NCBI RefSeq assembly: GCF_030704535.1
Contig: NC_081808.1
Location: 25,175,501 to 25,239,500, forward strand
DNA: 64,000 bases
Origin: Vitis vinifera
Taxonomy: Eukaryota; Streptophyta; Magnoliopsida; Vitales; Vitaceae
Direction: 5' to 3'
The notes beneath the pieces are model-generated. The model ran no database searches. It was not told the origin of the DNA and saw only the letters and a list, made by a program, of their open reading frames with translations. Position numbers and translations under genes: made by a program. Below are positions 1 through 12,018 of this stretch, in pieces (within the stretch, counting starts at the first letter, position 1; every line of letters begins with the position of its first letter).

Positions 1-1306
1 TTTTTTAATAATAATAATAATAATAACTAAACTTTATTATTAAAAAAGAAAAAAAAAGGTATATTAGTTGGCATCATGTGCATAATGGTATAATATTCCC
101 AATCAAATAACTAACTATGCAGCCACTATGTTGAATAAAAGTAACAATTGCAAAATTCAAGTTTTATTCATCATGCTTCTATGGTTAAGAAAGTTTTAAT
201 TTAAAATAAATTTATCATAAATTTCTATTTTATGAGATAAAAAAGGAAAGGAAAGTAAAATAAAGGAAAAAGGAAACTTTTGATTAAAAGAAAATCCGAT
301 TTCTTTCCAAATTGAGATTTCAAACTTTAATTTATAACAAAGAATACTTCAAATCTTTTTAGAAAATTTCTTATATTTGTTGATTACCAAATTTAAATTA
401 TATATGTTAACCTTTCAAATAAATAAAATGAAATAATAAAAAATTGCCAATATTTACACATTCCAATGTGTTCATGAACAATTTTCGAAGGGGCCATTAT
501 AGAGTGGTAAAAAATTTAAACTACTTATTAATTGTCATGTGTTATAAAAAATTACACAATACCAAATAAATGTAAGGAAATAAAAAAAAAATCAATTGAT
601 AATAATTCTATCAAAGAAAATTATGACACACATGTCACATTGTCCCATGTGAAAGAAGAAAAGTTGTTTTAAATTTAAATAAAGAAATAAGAATTTTGGT
701 GATTAAAATATAATTATCAAACTAAATAAAAACCATTAATTTAATAGGAGAAAGGTAAATATCAATTCACTTTTTTTAAAAATGTCCAAATATGCGTTGT
801 GAGGATCCTAAATATTAATTTTTAATTAAAGAATAATATTTCAGTGAAAACTATCCAAATATGTTTCAAAACATCCCTAAATATCATTTTTTATTTAGGA
901 ATAATATTTTCAAAAATTAAAGAAAACTATATATATAGGGTTTTACAAAGTCACACAATAGACACTTGAAATACTCAAAAAATTTGGACAATGGAAAGAT
1001 TTCTCATAAATATTTCTCGTTAGAAAATGTTGTTTTCAAGTACTATAAATGATAAAAACGCTTAAAATTATTGTCAAACAAGTTCCTAAAAATTTTTTAG
1101 ATTTTTAAAAGTTTGAAGATTTTTTATGAAACTTAGAACATAAAAAAAAATTTAATGTTTATTGAGAAGATCTCCTTTGATCCAAAATTAAATATTAAAT
1201 TACTAAGATGGTGTTTTTGTCATTTATAAGAAGAATTCGCCCAACATGATAAATAAGTTAAGCGTACAATTTTGTCCACAATTTTCTTATTAGAAAATTT
1301 TGTGGT
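1..1306. promoter_or_regulatory. AT-rich upstream region of the first UGT gene
   Basis: No coding potential is visible. A TATA-like run (ctatatatatagg) lies at 928-940, about 370 bases before the start codon. It could be the core promoter if the 5' leader is long, but no transcript evidence is available. The rest is low-complexity A/T sequence typical of plant intergenic DNA. Confidence 0.35.
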
Positions 1307-2680
1307 ATGGATATGAGAAACGGCGGAACTATCAGCGTTGTAATGCTTCCATGGTTGGCTCATGGTCACATATCTCCCTTCCTGGAGTTGGCTAAGAAGC
1401 TCTCAAGGAGAAACTTCTACATATATTTTTGTTCTACACCTGTTAATCTCGGTTGCATCAAAGGTAAACTCAACCAAGAAAACTCTCGTTCAATTCACTT
1501 GGTAGAACTCCATCTTCCATCCTCGCCTGACCTTCCTCCACACTACCACACAACCAATGGCCTCCCACCCCATCTCATGCCCACCCTCAAGAAGGCCTTT
1601 GATACGGCAAACCATAGCTTCGCCGACATCCTTAAATCTCTAAAACCAGATTTGCTTATATATGATATCCTCCAGCCATGGGCTCCAACTGCAGCTTCTT
1701 CCCTGGATATTCCTGCGATTCTGTTCTTCAGCACAGGAGCTGCCGTTCTCTCAATCATCCTCCATCTAGGTAAAAGACCCGGCACTGTATATCCTTTTCC
1801 CGAGATTTTCCATCTTCAGGATTTTCGGAGGACTACAGAGCTCAACCGTGTGACCGGTTCTGGAGCAAATAACATGAAAGATGAAGAACGGGCAGCTGAA
1901 TGCTTGAAACAGTCCTCTAACGTTATTTTGATCAAGACTTTTAGGGAGATGGGGGGGAAATATATAGATTATATCTCTGCTTTATCTGAGAAGAAGCTTA
2001 TTCCTGTAGGTCCACTTGTTGCGGACTCCACCGAGGAATTTGAGAATGCGGCAATCATTGATTGGCTTAACAAGAAGGACAAATTGTCAGCTGTACTTGT
2101 TTCCTTTGGCAGTGAGTATTTTATGTCCAAAGAGGAGATGGAAGAGATAGCTCATGGGCTAGAGCTCAGCAGGGTTAGCTTCATATGGGTGGTGAGGATT
2201 CTTCAGGGAAACAAAATTAACAATGCAGAAGAGGCACTACCAGAGGGGTATATCAGAAGAGTGGGAGAGAGAGGAATGGTTGTGGAAGGATGGGCTCCAC
2301 AGAAAAAAATTCTAGGACACACTAGCATTGGGGGGTTTGTGAGTCATTGTGGATGGAGTTCTATAATGGAAAGCATCAAGTTCGGTGTTCCAATTGTGGC
2401 CATTCCCATGCAAATTGATCAGCCCTTTAATGCTAAACTGTTGGAGGCTGTTGGTGTGGGTGTGGAGGTTAAGAGAAATGAGGATAGGAGGCTTGAGAGA
2501 GAAGAGATAGCAAGAGTGATCAAAGAGGTGGTGGTTGAGAAATCTGGGGAAAATGTGAGGAGAAAAGTGAGAGAGATGAGTGAAAACATGAGAAAGAAAG
2601 CAGATGAAGAGATAGCCGAGGTAGCAGAGGAGCTGGTGCGACTCCGTAAACGAGATGTGGCAGCGGCATCATATTCATAG
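1307..2680 (+). CDS. UDP-glycosyltransferase, UGT94-like (group A, sugar-branching type)
   Basis: The 457-residue intronless ORF is a family 1 plant UGT, a cytosolic enzyme that moves a sugar from a UDP-sugar to a small molecule. The N-terminal acceptor domain has the catalytic His in the HGHISPF motif (His21) and its partner Asp in IYDILQPW (Asp120). The C-terminal donor domain has a full 44-residue PSPG box at about 329-372, beginning WAPQ and ending in Asp-Gln, as is usual for UDP-glucose users. The HCGWSS core, with Ser where many UGTs have Asn, and the SFGSEYFMSKEEMEE segment before the box are typical of the UGT94 family. Known members of that family add a second sugar to the sugar of flavonoid or terpenoid glycosides. 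Length is normal and no break is seen. The ATG at 1307 gives a normal N-terminus starting a few residues before the first beta strand. The acceptor cannot be predicted. A convergent paralogue lies at 16603-17955. Confidence 0.93.
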   Translation: MDMRNGGTISVVMLPWLAHGHISPFLELAKKLSRRNFYIYFCSTPVNLGCIKGKLNQENSRSIHLVELHLPSSPDLPPHYHTTNGLPPHLMPTLKKAFDTANHSFADILKSLKPDLLIYDILQPWAPTAASSLDIPAILFFSTGAAVLSIILHLGKRPGTVYPFPEIFHLQDFRRTTELNRVTGSGANNMKDEERAAECLKQSSNVILIKTFREMGGKYIDYISALSEKKLIPVGPLVADSTEEFENAAIIDWLNKKDKLSAVLVSFGSEYFMSKEEMEEIAHGLELSRVSFIWVVRILQGNKINNAEEALPEGYIRRVGERGMVVEGWAPQKKILGHTSIGGFVSHCGWSSIMESIKFGVPIVAIPMQIDQPFNAKLLEAVGVGVEVKRNEDRRLEREEIARVIKEVVVEKSGENVRRKVREMSENMRKKADEEIAEVAEELVRLRKRDVAAASYS

Positions 2681-3209
2681 TTTCCAACTTTGTAATTTTG
2701 GTTGTAGCATGCCTATATTTGTTTAAGATCCCCCATTTTGAGAACTCGGAAAGTATACCAAAACTGAAAAGCTGTCCATTTTTTTTTTTTTTTTGTTATG
2801 AATTTTCTTCTCTCGAGACTCTGGCTAGTTTGATTCTACAAAGTAATACAAGGACACTTTAAAATTTAGGAAAATGCTAAAATAACATAGTGATAATTAT
2901 GTTAAAGCAACATAGTTATAACCCTCCAACTCTGAATTTGAACAATTGAATAAGGAAATTAAGATTTAGGTTGTTGAGGGAATATATAAATAAATGATAT
3001 TAAAATACAAATAATGAAACTTAAAAATGTATACGCGACATCAACTACTAGATCAACCGTGCCTTTTGGTATATATCGAAAAAATTACTATTAGACACTC
3101 TATACCCTAAACTTATCCATAAACTTTTTACATTTGTTTTAAATTTAAAATATATTATAGGTAAGGGTGCTTCAAAAAAATCCCAACTATCTCTTAAAAA
3201 ATTATTTTA

Positions 3210-3427
3210 TTTCTAGATTTAACAAAATTTCAAAATTATTGAAAAACTTTGAATTACCTTTTCGAAATGCCCAAAATTCAAAAAATAATTGTTTCACCAT
3301 CTAACTTCACCCCAAGTCGTGAATGGAACCACACTAAAATTGATAATCACTCTGTTTCATAACACAAAAGTCTTTCACTTTTATTTTATTTTTCAAAAAA
3401 CTTTTCTTTTTGAATTCTCTCTCTCTA

Positions 3428-3463
<36 letters not shown>

Positions 3464-3510
3464 TTCTAGGTAGTTTTTGGCTATTCCAACTCCCACAAAC
3501 CGTTTCCTTG
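3210..3510. repeat. Dispersed repeat copy 1 (relative at 49245-49515)
   Basis: Both copies share an attacctttt(c)gaaatg block, a caagtcgtgaatg block, a stretch reading aatcact...ataacacaaa/ataatacaaa, and then a TA microsatellite followed by a ggctattcc/actattcc region. The order is the same in both, so they are diverged members of one family. No coding capacity is seen; probably a non-autonomous element. Confidence 0.5.
3431..3460. repeat. (AT)15 microsatellite
   Basis: A perfect AT dinucleotide run follows a short CT-rich tract, inside the dispersed repeat. Confidence 0.9.
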
Positions 3511-4590
3511 ATCTCTTATTTAGTTAGATCATGTTGAGTCAGCCCAACTTGGGCACCACCCAAGTCCAACAAAAATTAACATTATATTATAATTATAATG
3601 GAAAAAGGTTCACTTCAAGTGAAAAAAATACCTTTTGATTTTCAAGTATTAAATAATAACTTAGCACCTATATATTGCTACGAAAATTAATGCTTACTAT
3701 TAAATATGTCATATTTTTATCCATTGATATTAAAATTTAATAACATTTCGTAAATATAGTAAATATAAATATGATAATAATTATATAAAAATAAACATAA
3801 AAATAAATTAAAATACAAAAGATATTAATTTCTCCCGAAATTTCATAATTGAGAAACAATAAAATAGAACAAAAAGAAAAATTGAAAAATAAAAATAAAG
3901 CTAAAATATTAAAATAAACTAAAATTGAAAAAATATTGATTTTGGCTCATCCATTATTCTCTCCATAGTAAAATCTGAAAATAAAACAACTATATAAAAT
4001 ATAAATTCCACTAAAAAATAAAAATAATTAAAGTATTTAAAAATATTGGTTTTCGTTTTATAAAAGAAAATATTAAAATCAATAAGACCCTATGGAATAA
4101 AACTAACCATAAAACATTTACGTAAAATTTATTAGACCAAAAAAAAAAGTAAAACAAAAATAATATAAAAAATGAATAAAGTAAAATAATTAATATAAAA
4201 TGAATTAATACTTAAAAATGATTTATAGATACTAGAATAACCAGAATTAAGATTATAATAATATTTTACGAAACATGATAAAAAAAAACATAAAATTGAA
4301 AGAACATTGTTTTAAACGATAGTTTTTATTTTGTTCTTAATTTTGATGGTATTTTTTAAATTGCTTTTTTTTTTTTTATGTCATTTGTTGATAGTTGATG
4401 GATTTTTGACCCTAATAGGTGGAGATAAGTTACATGGTTTATTTAAAGTTGGGATGTTATTCCACCAATTTTACCATCAATTTTATCCTATCATTCAATA
4501 ACAAGTGATGATGATAGAATATAATAAAAAGTTTTTAAGAGAGTGGGATGGAATGGAATAGACAAATGGATTTTTAATGACTAAAAAAAA

Positions 4591-4661
4591 GGGAGAATTG
4601 TGTTTTGGGCCCAGCTGGGCCCAAAAATTAACAAATGTTCCATATATGTTACAAAATTAAT
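4591..4661 (+). repeat. Left terminal inverted repeat of the MULE
   Basis: It begins gggagaattgtg and contains the palindrome-like gggcccagctgggccc. It pairs with 12386-12456 in inverted orientation with three or four mismatches over about 70 bases. A second copy of the first 14 bases appears at 4733-4746. Confidence 0.88.
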
Positions 4662-5149
4662 AGAAAGGCTATGAGATATTGAGTGACCTATATACCCTTC
4701 AAATTTCCAAGTCAGATTGCTGTAAATTAAAAGGGAGAATTGTGTTAAATGTGAAATGCCATGTCACCTGACTGCAAAAAGGGTCACCACCCTCCTACCT
4801 CTTTATCTCTCTCTATAAACACCATGATCAAAGAGGATGGCCACTGTGAATGTCCCCCTACCGATTTCTTCGGCGGGTGAGGGTTGTGAGCAAGTTAGAA
4901 ATCAGAAAAGCCTTGCATCTATTTTATCATCATCATCATTTCAAAATCCAAATGACGGTGGGTGTAAATTATTTTCTCTCACATTTTGATTTGATCATAT
5001 CCATCTTGGGTCATAGGAATGAAGCATGAGGTAAGTAAATTGAAGAAACTTACAGTGAATATTTTTGAAAAGATCTCCTATTAAATGGCATTTCACCTGT
5101 TTGAAAATTCTTCACTTTATAATCTGGTTGTTGGCTTTATAGTGTAGGC

Positions 5150-7106
5150 AATAAATGGGTATGGTGGAGACGGTGAGCTGTGGGGATTAGTTAGCGCACT
5201 TATGATGAATAGGAAAGTAAATTGGGTTTCATTTTCCCCCTTTTCAGTCAGCCATGACATTGGGATGTGGTTAACCTGGCCATATGCACTCTTTAAGTTG
5301 TAGGTAGGTCGAATTCCTGCAACTATACAAGGCATTTACACCAACTGTACAAGGCATGTACACCAACTGTACAAGGGTGTACAAGGGCGTGTATCTTAAG
5401 GGATTTCGAGTGATTTTTAAGAACTTGCTCATTTACTTTTTCCAATCGTGGGAGACATTCCTCACACTTATTGGTTGACAACATACTCATTGCATGCATT
5501 TTATTTGATATCTACCATGTTAATTCATTGTTTTATCTCCCCTACATTACTTATGCGTATGAACGGAAATGAGGGTTCATTTTTTCCTCATTTTCCCTCA
5601 TCCACGAGAATGGAAACATTGTTGCCCCACCCATATGCACTTGTTCGGTCGTCCCTTTGGTGGATTGCATAACTGTACAAGCCATTTACACTAACTGTAC
5701 AATCCAAATGTGCTAATTGTACAAGTGTGTACAACCCTACCTATATTGAAGGATTTCAACTTTTTTTGAAAAAAATTCGCTGCTCGTTTCCTTATTTTTT
5801 TGCTAGAGGAGCATCCCTCACAGTTATTCCTCATTTCCCTTCGTACACATTCAAATGCCTTGTGGTAGCACACTTATGTTGCATAGGAACCTAAATTGGG
5901 TTTCATTTTCCCCTTTTTCACTTAGCCATTTCTTTGGAATGTGGTTAACCCGCCCATATGCACTCCTTTAATTGTATTTATGTGGAATTGCTCCAAGTGT
6001 ACAAGGCCAATGTACTAAATGTACAAGGGTGTACAAGGGTGTGTATCTTAAGGTATTTTAAGTGATTTTGAAGAACTTAGTCATCAAGATTTTCCACTCG
6101 TCGTGAACATTCCTCACACATATCGGTCGACAACACACTCCTTCCACGTATATTATTTTATTTGTACAATGTTAGTTCATTGTTTTAGCTCCCCTACATT
6201 ACTTATGCGTAGGAACCGAAATGAGGGTTAAGTTTTTCCTCATTTTCCCTTATCCACGAGAATGGAAACATTGTTGTCCCACCCATATGCACTTGTTTGG
6301 TCGTCCCTTTGGTGGATTGCATAACTGTACAAGCCATTTACACTAATTGTACAATCCAAATGTGCTAACTGTACAAGTGTGTACAACCCTACCTATATTG
6401 AAGGATTTCAACTTTTTTTGAAAAAAATTCGTTGCTCATTTCCTTATTTTTTTGCTAGAGGGGCATCCCTTACAGTTATTCATCATTTCCCTTCGTACAC
6501 ATTCAAATGCCTTGTGGTAGCACACTTATATTGCATAGGAACCTAAATTGGGTTTCATTTTCCCCTTTTTCACTCAGCCATTTCTTTGGAATGTGATTAA
6601 CCCGCCCATATGTACTCCTTCAATTGTATTTAAGTGGAATTGCTCCAACTGTACAAGGCCTTTACACCAAGTATACAATGGCAATGTACTAAATGTACAA
6701 GGGTGTACAAGGGTGTGTATCTTAAGGTATTTCAAGTGATTTTGAAGAACTTAGTCATCAACATTTTCCACTCGTCGTGAACATTCATCACACATATCGG
6801 GTTGACAACACACTCCTTCCACGTATATTATTTTATTTGTACAATGTTAGTTCATTGTTTTAGCTCCCCCACATTACTTAGGCGTAGGAACCGAAATGAG
6901 GGTTAAGTTTTTCCTCCTTTTCCCTTATCCACGATAATGGAAACATTGTTGCCCCACCCATATGCACTTGTTCGGTCGTCCCTTTGGTGGATTGCATAAC
7001 TGTACAAGTTATTTACACTAATTGTACAATCCAAAAGTGCTAACTGTACAAGTGTGTACAACCCTACCTACATTGAAGGATTTCAACTTTTTTGAAAAAA
7101 ATTCGT
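5150..7106 (+). repeat. Higher-order tandem repeat with TGTACA clusters (about 650 bp dimer, about 3 copies)
   Basis: Two related half-units of about 320 bp alternate (A, B, A, B, A, B, partial A). Each begins with a cluster of TGTACA palindromes at about 5310, 5668, 5990, 6327, 6640 and 6998. The B half carries a ccttccacgtatatt block and the A half a ttgaaaaaaattcg block. Both share a cataggaac...ccgcccatatgcact core, so the dimer itself came from an older duplication. Adjacent dimers are spaced about 650 and 680 bases and are nearly identical, so the amplification is recent compared with the A/B split. No ORF is conserved across copies. The third dimer stops at about 7106. Confidence 0.85.
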
Positions 7107-8260
7107 TGATGGTGGTGTTTACTTATTGTTGGTAAGTGTTATGACAAACAATTTCTGTCTCCCTCTATTCGCCCTGTTATCTTGGGTAACAACACATAAT
7201 TTCAATAGGCCAGTTTGTTGCCTTTATGAAAAACTCTCATTTGATGTTGATGTGAGGACAAATATCTTTGAGGTATCTAATTCAACAGCTTCATGCAAAA
7301 TCAGATAGTTAATTCACATTCTATGGCTTTAGAGGTTTATTTTCTCTTAATTTTCATCCTTCCAATATTCTTAAATTATGAGTATGTTCACTTCTTTTGT
7401 TTGTAAGACGGATTTATGACTCTGCATCAATGGAAAATTATGTGCACAGTATGGAGTGACGGATAATAGGAGAACTTAAAACGAGTACATGAGGGTGTCG
7501 AATTGCACCTTTTCCTTTTCGTTTTTAGATGAAGCAAATAAATGATCTTTTATCCTTGAACTAATTGTTTTTCCCTTTATGTGTGCAGGTGGGTTGATTC
7601 TTAAAGTGGGAGCTTTGTCACGATTAATACAAATACTTCAAAATAAGAGGCTTAACATCAGATGAAAGATGAGAAGAGAAAAACAGAGAAGTCTAGATGA
7701 TCAAGATAGTTTATTTTATAGGAAGTCAATCTATGTTAAGAGTTGGATAATTAGATACCAACCTTCTTTTAAGTTTTTACATTGTAACTATTTTCATCAA
7801 ATAGTATCATATACGTTTCGGGACATGTAATTATGCATTTCATTCCAATTAAAATTCCAATGTATTGAACTTAAATTTTGGTTATTTCGCAGTTTATCAG
7901 CACATGTTTCTTGTTTTTAAATTTTGTTTTTCCTCCGTTTATATTGGTTGTTGGACAAATAATGGCTCATTCTCATTTCATGTCATTCTCCAAGTTTGCT
8001 GAAGAATTTCTTTACTTGATAATTTTATTAAGTCATTAAATACATTAATCATGTTTGTTAAGATAATTTCATAACCCATATTTTTAATATTAAATTCATT
8101 TCATTAATTATTTACTATTTATATCTCTATATCATTTTATATGTACACCTTCATATTTATTACATAATTTTTATAGTCAATATTGTGTAGTACTATATGT
8201 TTGCAAAAATTTAATTATGAATATGTAATAAAGCAGTTACTAATTAAAGAGTAACAAAGA
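7107..8260. other. MULE interior, unassigned
   Basis: No recognisable protein is encoded. A consensus-like splice acceptor (atgtgtgcag) precedes 7590, so part of a captured transcript is possible, but nothing is identifiable. Confidence 0.4.
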
Positions 8261-8264
8261 TAAA

Positions 8265-8710
8265 TGTCAAACTCAACCGGTACTATAGAAAGGTCGACCG
8301 GTTTCATACCCGTTTCACCAACATTATTTGTTAACTAACTATTTTAGTTCACCCATACCCGATCGGAGCACGTTCAGCTTCTGAGAGTCCAACAGTTCAC
8401 TTCAACCGGGAAGAGGATGCTTATGGATGCGTTATATTGGTTTCTGCCAGAATCGGCGAGCAGTTCGCGACTGCAAACCGATATCTAGTCGCCCGGTATT
8501 TATTTCATGAACAGAGACCTGGCAGCGCATACTTAGCCTCGACCGGTAGTCGACCGATCATCGTTCGGCCGTTGATCGGTCATAGACCGATCTATGATAA
8601 CCGGTCGACCGGTTGTTGCCCTTTCTGCTTGCTATGAATATCGTTGATCAGATGTCAACCGGTCGACGGTAACCGGTCGATCGGATCCATCCCCGGTCGA
8701 CCATCTACGG
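8265..8710. repeat. GGTCGACCGG-rich block inside the MULE
   Basis: A CpG-rich patch carries many copies and variants of ccggtcgaccggt (for example near 8290, 8540, 8600, 8660 and 8695). The same motif cluster occurs inside the two solo LTRs at 32950-34149 and 45317-46648. This suggests an LTR U3 fragment caught in the MULE, but no LTR ends are seen. Confidence 0.6.
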
Positions 8711-9509
8711 GTAGCTCATAATTAATTTAATTCCCTTGTCAATTTAATTAATTTGATTATATTTTTCCTCTTTAAGCCTTCATTTGATTTTTCCTCTTAT
8801 TAGGAAATATATCAAAACTTGTTTTTAGGAAGTCAGCAACTACTTCAACCAATGGTACACATTTATGAATTTAATCCAAGTATGCCAACTCACTAATAAA
8901 AGAGTTCCAAAATATGCAAATTTGTTAATTTTTTTAATAGTTATTAATTCAAAAATTTTATCAGTTCTAAAACTATTTTTAGAACTCACATTTCATGAGA
9001 TAATGAAATATTTTTTTCTTATATTGGATGTTCTAAGAAAATCAACTTGTTAAACAATGCAATGAAATGACTAATATTGGTAATGTGGGATTAGAATATT
9101 TGGTTAGGAGTCATCATCCTAGTTCTAACCAAGTGATCAATTCATTCCATTTTCTTAGGCTATGTTTTGTTCTAAAAAATCTGAGTAAAAAAGTTGAGGA
9201 AAGAAAATAAAAAGAGAGGAAAAGTAGAAGATAATAAAAAAATGAAGAAAAATAAAAAATGGATTTAAAGTCACTAAATTATTTTTATATATTACTTCAA
9301 ACTTATTTAACTTATTTTAACTTTTCTACATTAAGATTAAATAAATTGAAATGCATAAATGGTTAATAAATTAAGATTAAATAAAAAATGGTTAATAGTT
9401 TTGTCCTTGATTCATCGTCGAATTGCAACATTCGGCAAAATGCATCCACGACCTAAAAGAAGAAATGATTAAAATGTAATCAATATTCAGATTGACTAAT
9501 GAGAAGATG

Positions 9510-10545
9510 TTACATCACATTAAAATTTAAAATAATGCAAACTAGTGGACAAATTGAAATATTAACATCATTGCCAATCCAACAGTCTCCCTGGAAAGAC
9601 ACGAGGTTGTCTCTGGTTAAACTTGTGTCATGCATTGAAACAAGCTCCTCGCTGCCAACAAAACCATATATGTTAGGGTAATACCATTTGTTGCATATGG
9701 AAACACTTGAAATTGGAGTAGTATATGATATAACATGTCTCGGGTCCAAGTCCCCATCAAATACAGTTGCAGCTGCCTCTTTTAGGTCCATCTTGATGGC
9801 AAAATGTCGGGTTTGTGCCTGCGCTATGAATGGTGACAATAGATTGGGAGCCATCCGACGCACTCTCCGTTGCCTTCCACTGCTATGGGATCGGGCCACA
9901 GACATAGAACACAAAGGTAAGGGGTCACAGACGACTACTTCATCATCGGCTGTTTGTTTGGAGTATCAACAAATTAGTTAACTGAACCCCAGTACAATTT
10001 GACATATTTTGTACGCACTAATACAGTAATGAATGTGCCCCAAAATGTTACCAATAATAGGTGGATGCCGAATAGGAGTGTCTGGTACTTCTTCAGTGCG
10101 ATGGAATGGCATGTCATATCGGGCATAGGGTGAATCATGCTCGGCCTCGGGAAAGTCATCCGCTGCATAGCCCGAGTGACCAGCAGTAGGGGAATGTACA
10201 CTTCTTTCTCTTCGAGCATCCAATCTATGGATCAGACCACGCATGATGTCAAGCTGCTGCTGAATGCCCTTTTGATATGAATTTATTGCGCGTTCTGCTG
10301 CATAGTACTTCTCCAAGATTTCCTGTCACATGTTAACGAATTGGCATAGACAAATTTAATTTCAAACTAGTTAAAAGAAAATTGATTAGAAGTTATTAAC
10401 AATATAGCAATGATAACCAAATTGTAATGTGATTCAGATGGATTGAATGCGTAAAGTAACAAGTAGTTTTAGCGTACATGACTACTTGTCGGTCCACTGT
10501 CATCCTCGACATGTGTACGGGGCGGTGACGATTCATCAAACGCCT
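9510..10545 (-). pseudogene. Degenerate multi-exon gene fragment, weakly Ulp1-like
   Basis: Three minus-strand segments can be joined with plausible splice sites. The first begins AFDESSPP (about 10545-10483). The second begins EILEKYYAAERAI (about 10313-10053) and is acidic and His/Arg rich. The third begins ADDEVVVCDP (about 9939-9510) and holds a basic patch (GRQRRVRRMAP) and a segment CWIGNDV. That last piece resembles the WLNDxxIN entry of C48/Ulp1 SUMO-protease domains, which MULEs often carry. The catalytic His-Asp-Cys core is absent and no in-frame continuation is found. The Ulp1 assignment is an inference from one short motif and the context; it could be an unrelated captured gene. 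Confidence 0.4.
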
Positions 10546-10676
10546 ACATTATGAGAACATCACGCATGTTAAGAACATAGAAACATTGGAGGTATTCAAA
10601 ATGCATATACTTTTCCTTCGTTACTTCACTTATTCTATTTTTAACTGTTTGGTCGACTCTTTCTCTGTTTTTACAG

Positions 10677-10760
10677 ATTGCTATGACCCTCTAGATCCCA
10701 ATAGGAACATCACAATTACTTTTCAGACTTATAAATGGACAGATTATGCCAATGTCATTA
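10677..10760 (+). pseudogene. Captured COBRA-like exon fragment inside the MULE
   Basis: After a strong splice acceptor (tctgtttttacag, ending at 10676) the translation reads CYDPLDPNRNITI. This closely matches the conserved start of the mature COBRA/COBL domain (YDPLDPNGNITIKWD), which directs cellulose orientation at the plasma membrane as a GPI-anchored protein. In family members this motif starts exon 2, so an intron-exon boundary seems to have been copied with it. A short insertion follows ITI: removing about 15 bases (10720-10734) would bring the typical Lys-Trp back into register. The frame stops at 10781. Only this piece of the gene is found, so it is a non-functional capture. Confidence 0.6.
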
Positions 10761-10783
10761 GTGTTTTAGCTCATACTCAATAG

Positions 10784-12010
10784 ACAACTTCAAATTTAAC
10801 TTAATTTCAATTTGGTTCAATTGTATGCTGAAAATAATATTGAGTTGCATGCGTTTGATATTTAGCAATTGTGAATAGTAAACATGGAAAGAGGTATTTG
10901 GCCACTACAATGATTGTTGGAAATCATTCTGGATTTCAACGAGAAATCCCTTAATTGGTTTCTTATGTATTGACTCCCTTAATTTTGGATTTCAAAAATA
11001 GAATTAAGGCTCGTTAAATTGCCTTTGAACTGATCTGTTTCTTTATTTCGCATTTATATTCATGTTAGCTACAGATTTCATGAAGTTCGAAATGATAATC
11101 TATCTACACATACTAGGTATCCCACAATATCTCATACTATAGGGTTCAAAGAACTTGGGTTTTTTTCGAAAATAAGTAATAGGCGAACTAGCGTACTAAA
11201 CTAGACTGCCACACGAGGAAATAAATATAATGCTCAATGATATAATTTGAATGAAAGGACGAAAAATATGTTTGCAACAAGAAAATCTATTTGCATTTAC
11301 TTATCATATATTAGAATAAAATTGCACCTATAAAACTAACTTTTCAATTCAATATGCAATGCTAAACCAAACAAACATAAGTGAACCAAGTAAAATGCAA
11401 GGAAAATCAAAATATATTTTTATGTCATCTTCATCATCACAATTATCATGAATGGCAATCGAGGGTTCTCATATTGATGGAGAAACAAGTGAATCATGGT
11501 GACATCACAGTTTAATAAAAAGAAGTGATTTTTCCATGTCAAGGCTATCAATCATGTAAATTGAACACAAACATAATTATCTAAACAAAAACTTTTTTGA
11601 TACCACGACATGCAGATGCAATTAACCCATGAGGATCCTCACTATTTCAAACTGTGAGCCATGTCTTAAAAACACCATAACCCACGCCATGTCTTAGAGC
11701 CAGTTACGGGGTTTAAGCTTTAAGTTTCAAAAAAAATACTACTTTACCTGATGGTCAGAGAAGCTCCCTCCTCAATGCTCAGCACGGGACATCACCCACG
11801 GTGGGGATTAATGGCACACTGAAATTGCCAGATAAATTAGGGCAATGTATTTGGGCTGAAATGAAATGGTCGGGATAGCCGAAATGAAGCATAAACTGAA
11901 ATTGCTGAACCTACTAACCTCAACTATCAACTACTTCGCCACGGAACCCAAATCCGGTGGTGATTGTCGACACCAATGGATTGACAAAGATAAAAAACTC
12001 CACCGTCTAC
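10784..12010. other. MULE interior, right part, unassigned
   Basis: AT-rich sequence with short unconvincing ORFs only. No protein family is recognised on either strand. Confidence 0.4.
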
Positions 12011-12018
12011 ACCTAAAA

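Larger units (their letters stand above)
2681..4590. other. Intergenic AT-rich sequence with repeat remnants
   Basis: No gene is seen. Two pieces can be named: a dispersed repeat at about 3210-3510 with a relative at 49245-49515, and an (AT)15 microsatellite at 3431-3460. The remainder is A/T-rich sequence that I cannot classify. Confidence 0.6.

Noticed and set aside
1543..1785. Minus-strand 80-codon ORF inside the first UGT gene, with a counterpart at 17525-17725
   Set aside because: Both copies arise from the conserved UGT codons in the antisense frame; no independent evidence.
5150..7106. CRISPR-like array in the TGTACA repeat region
   Set aside because: The repeats are long diverged half-units in plant DNA, not short identical repeats with unique spacers.
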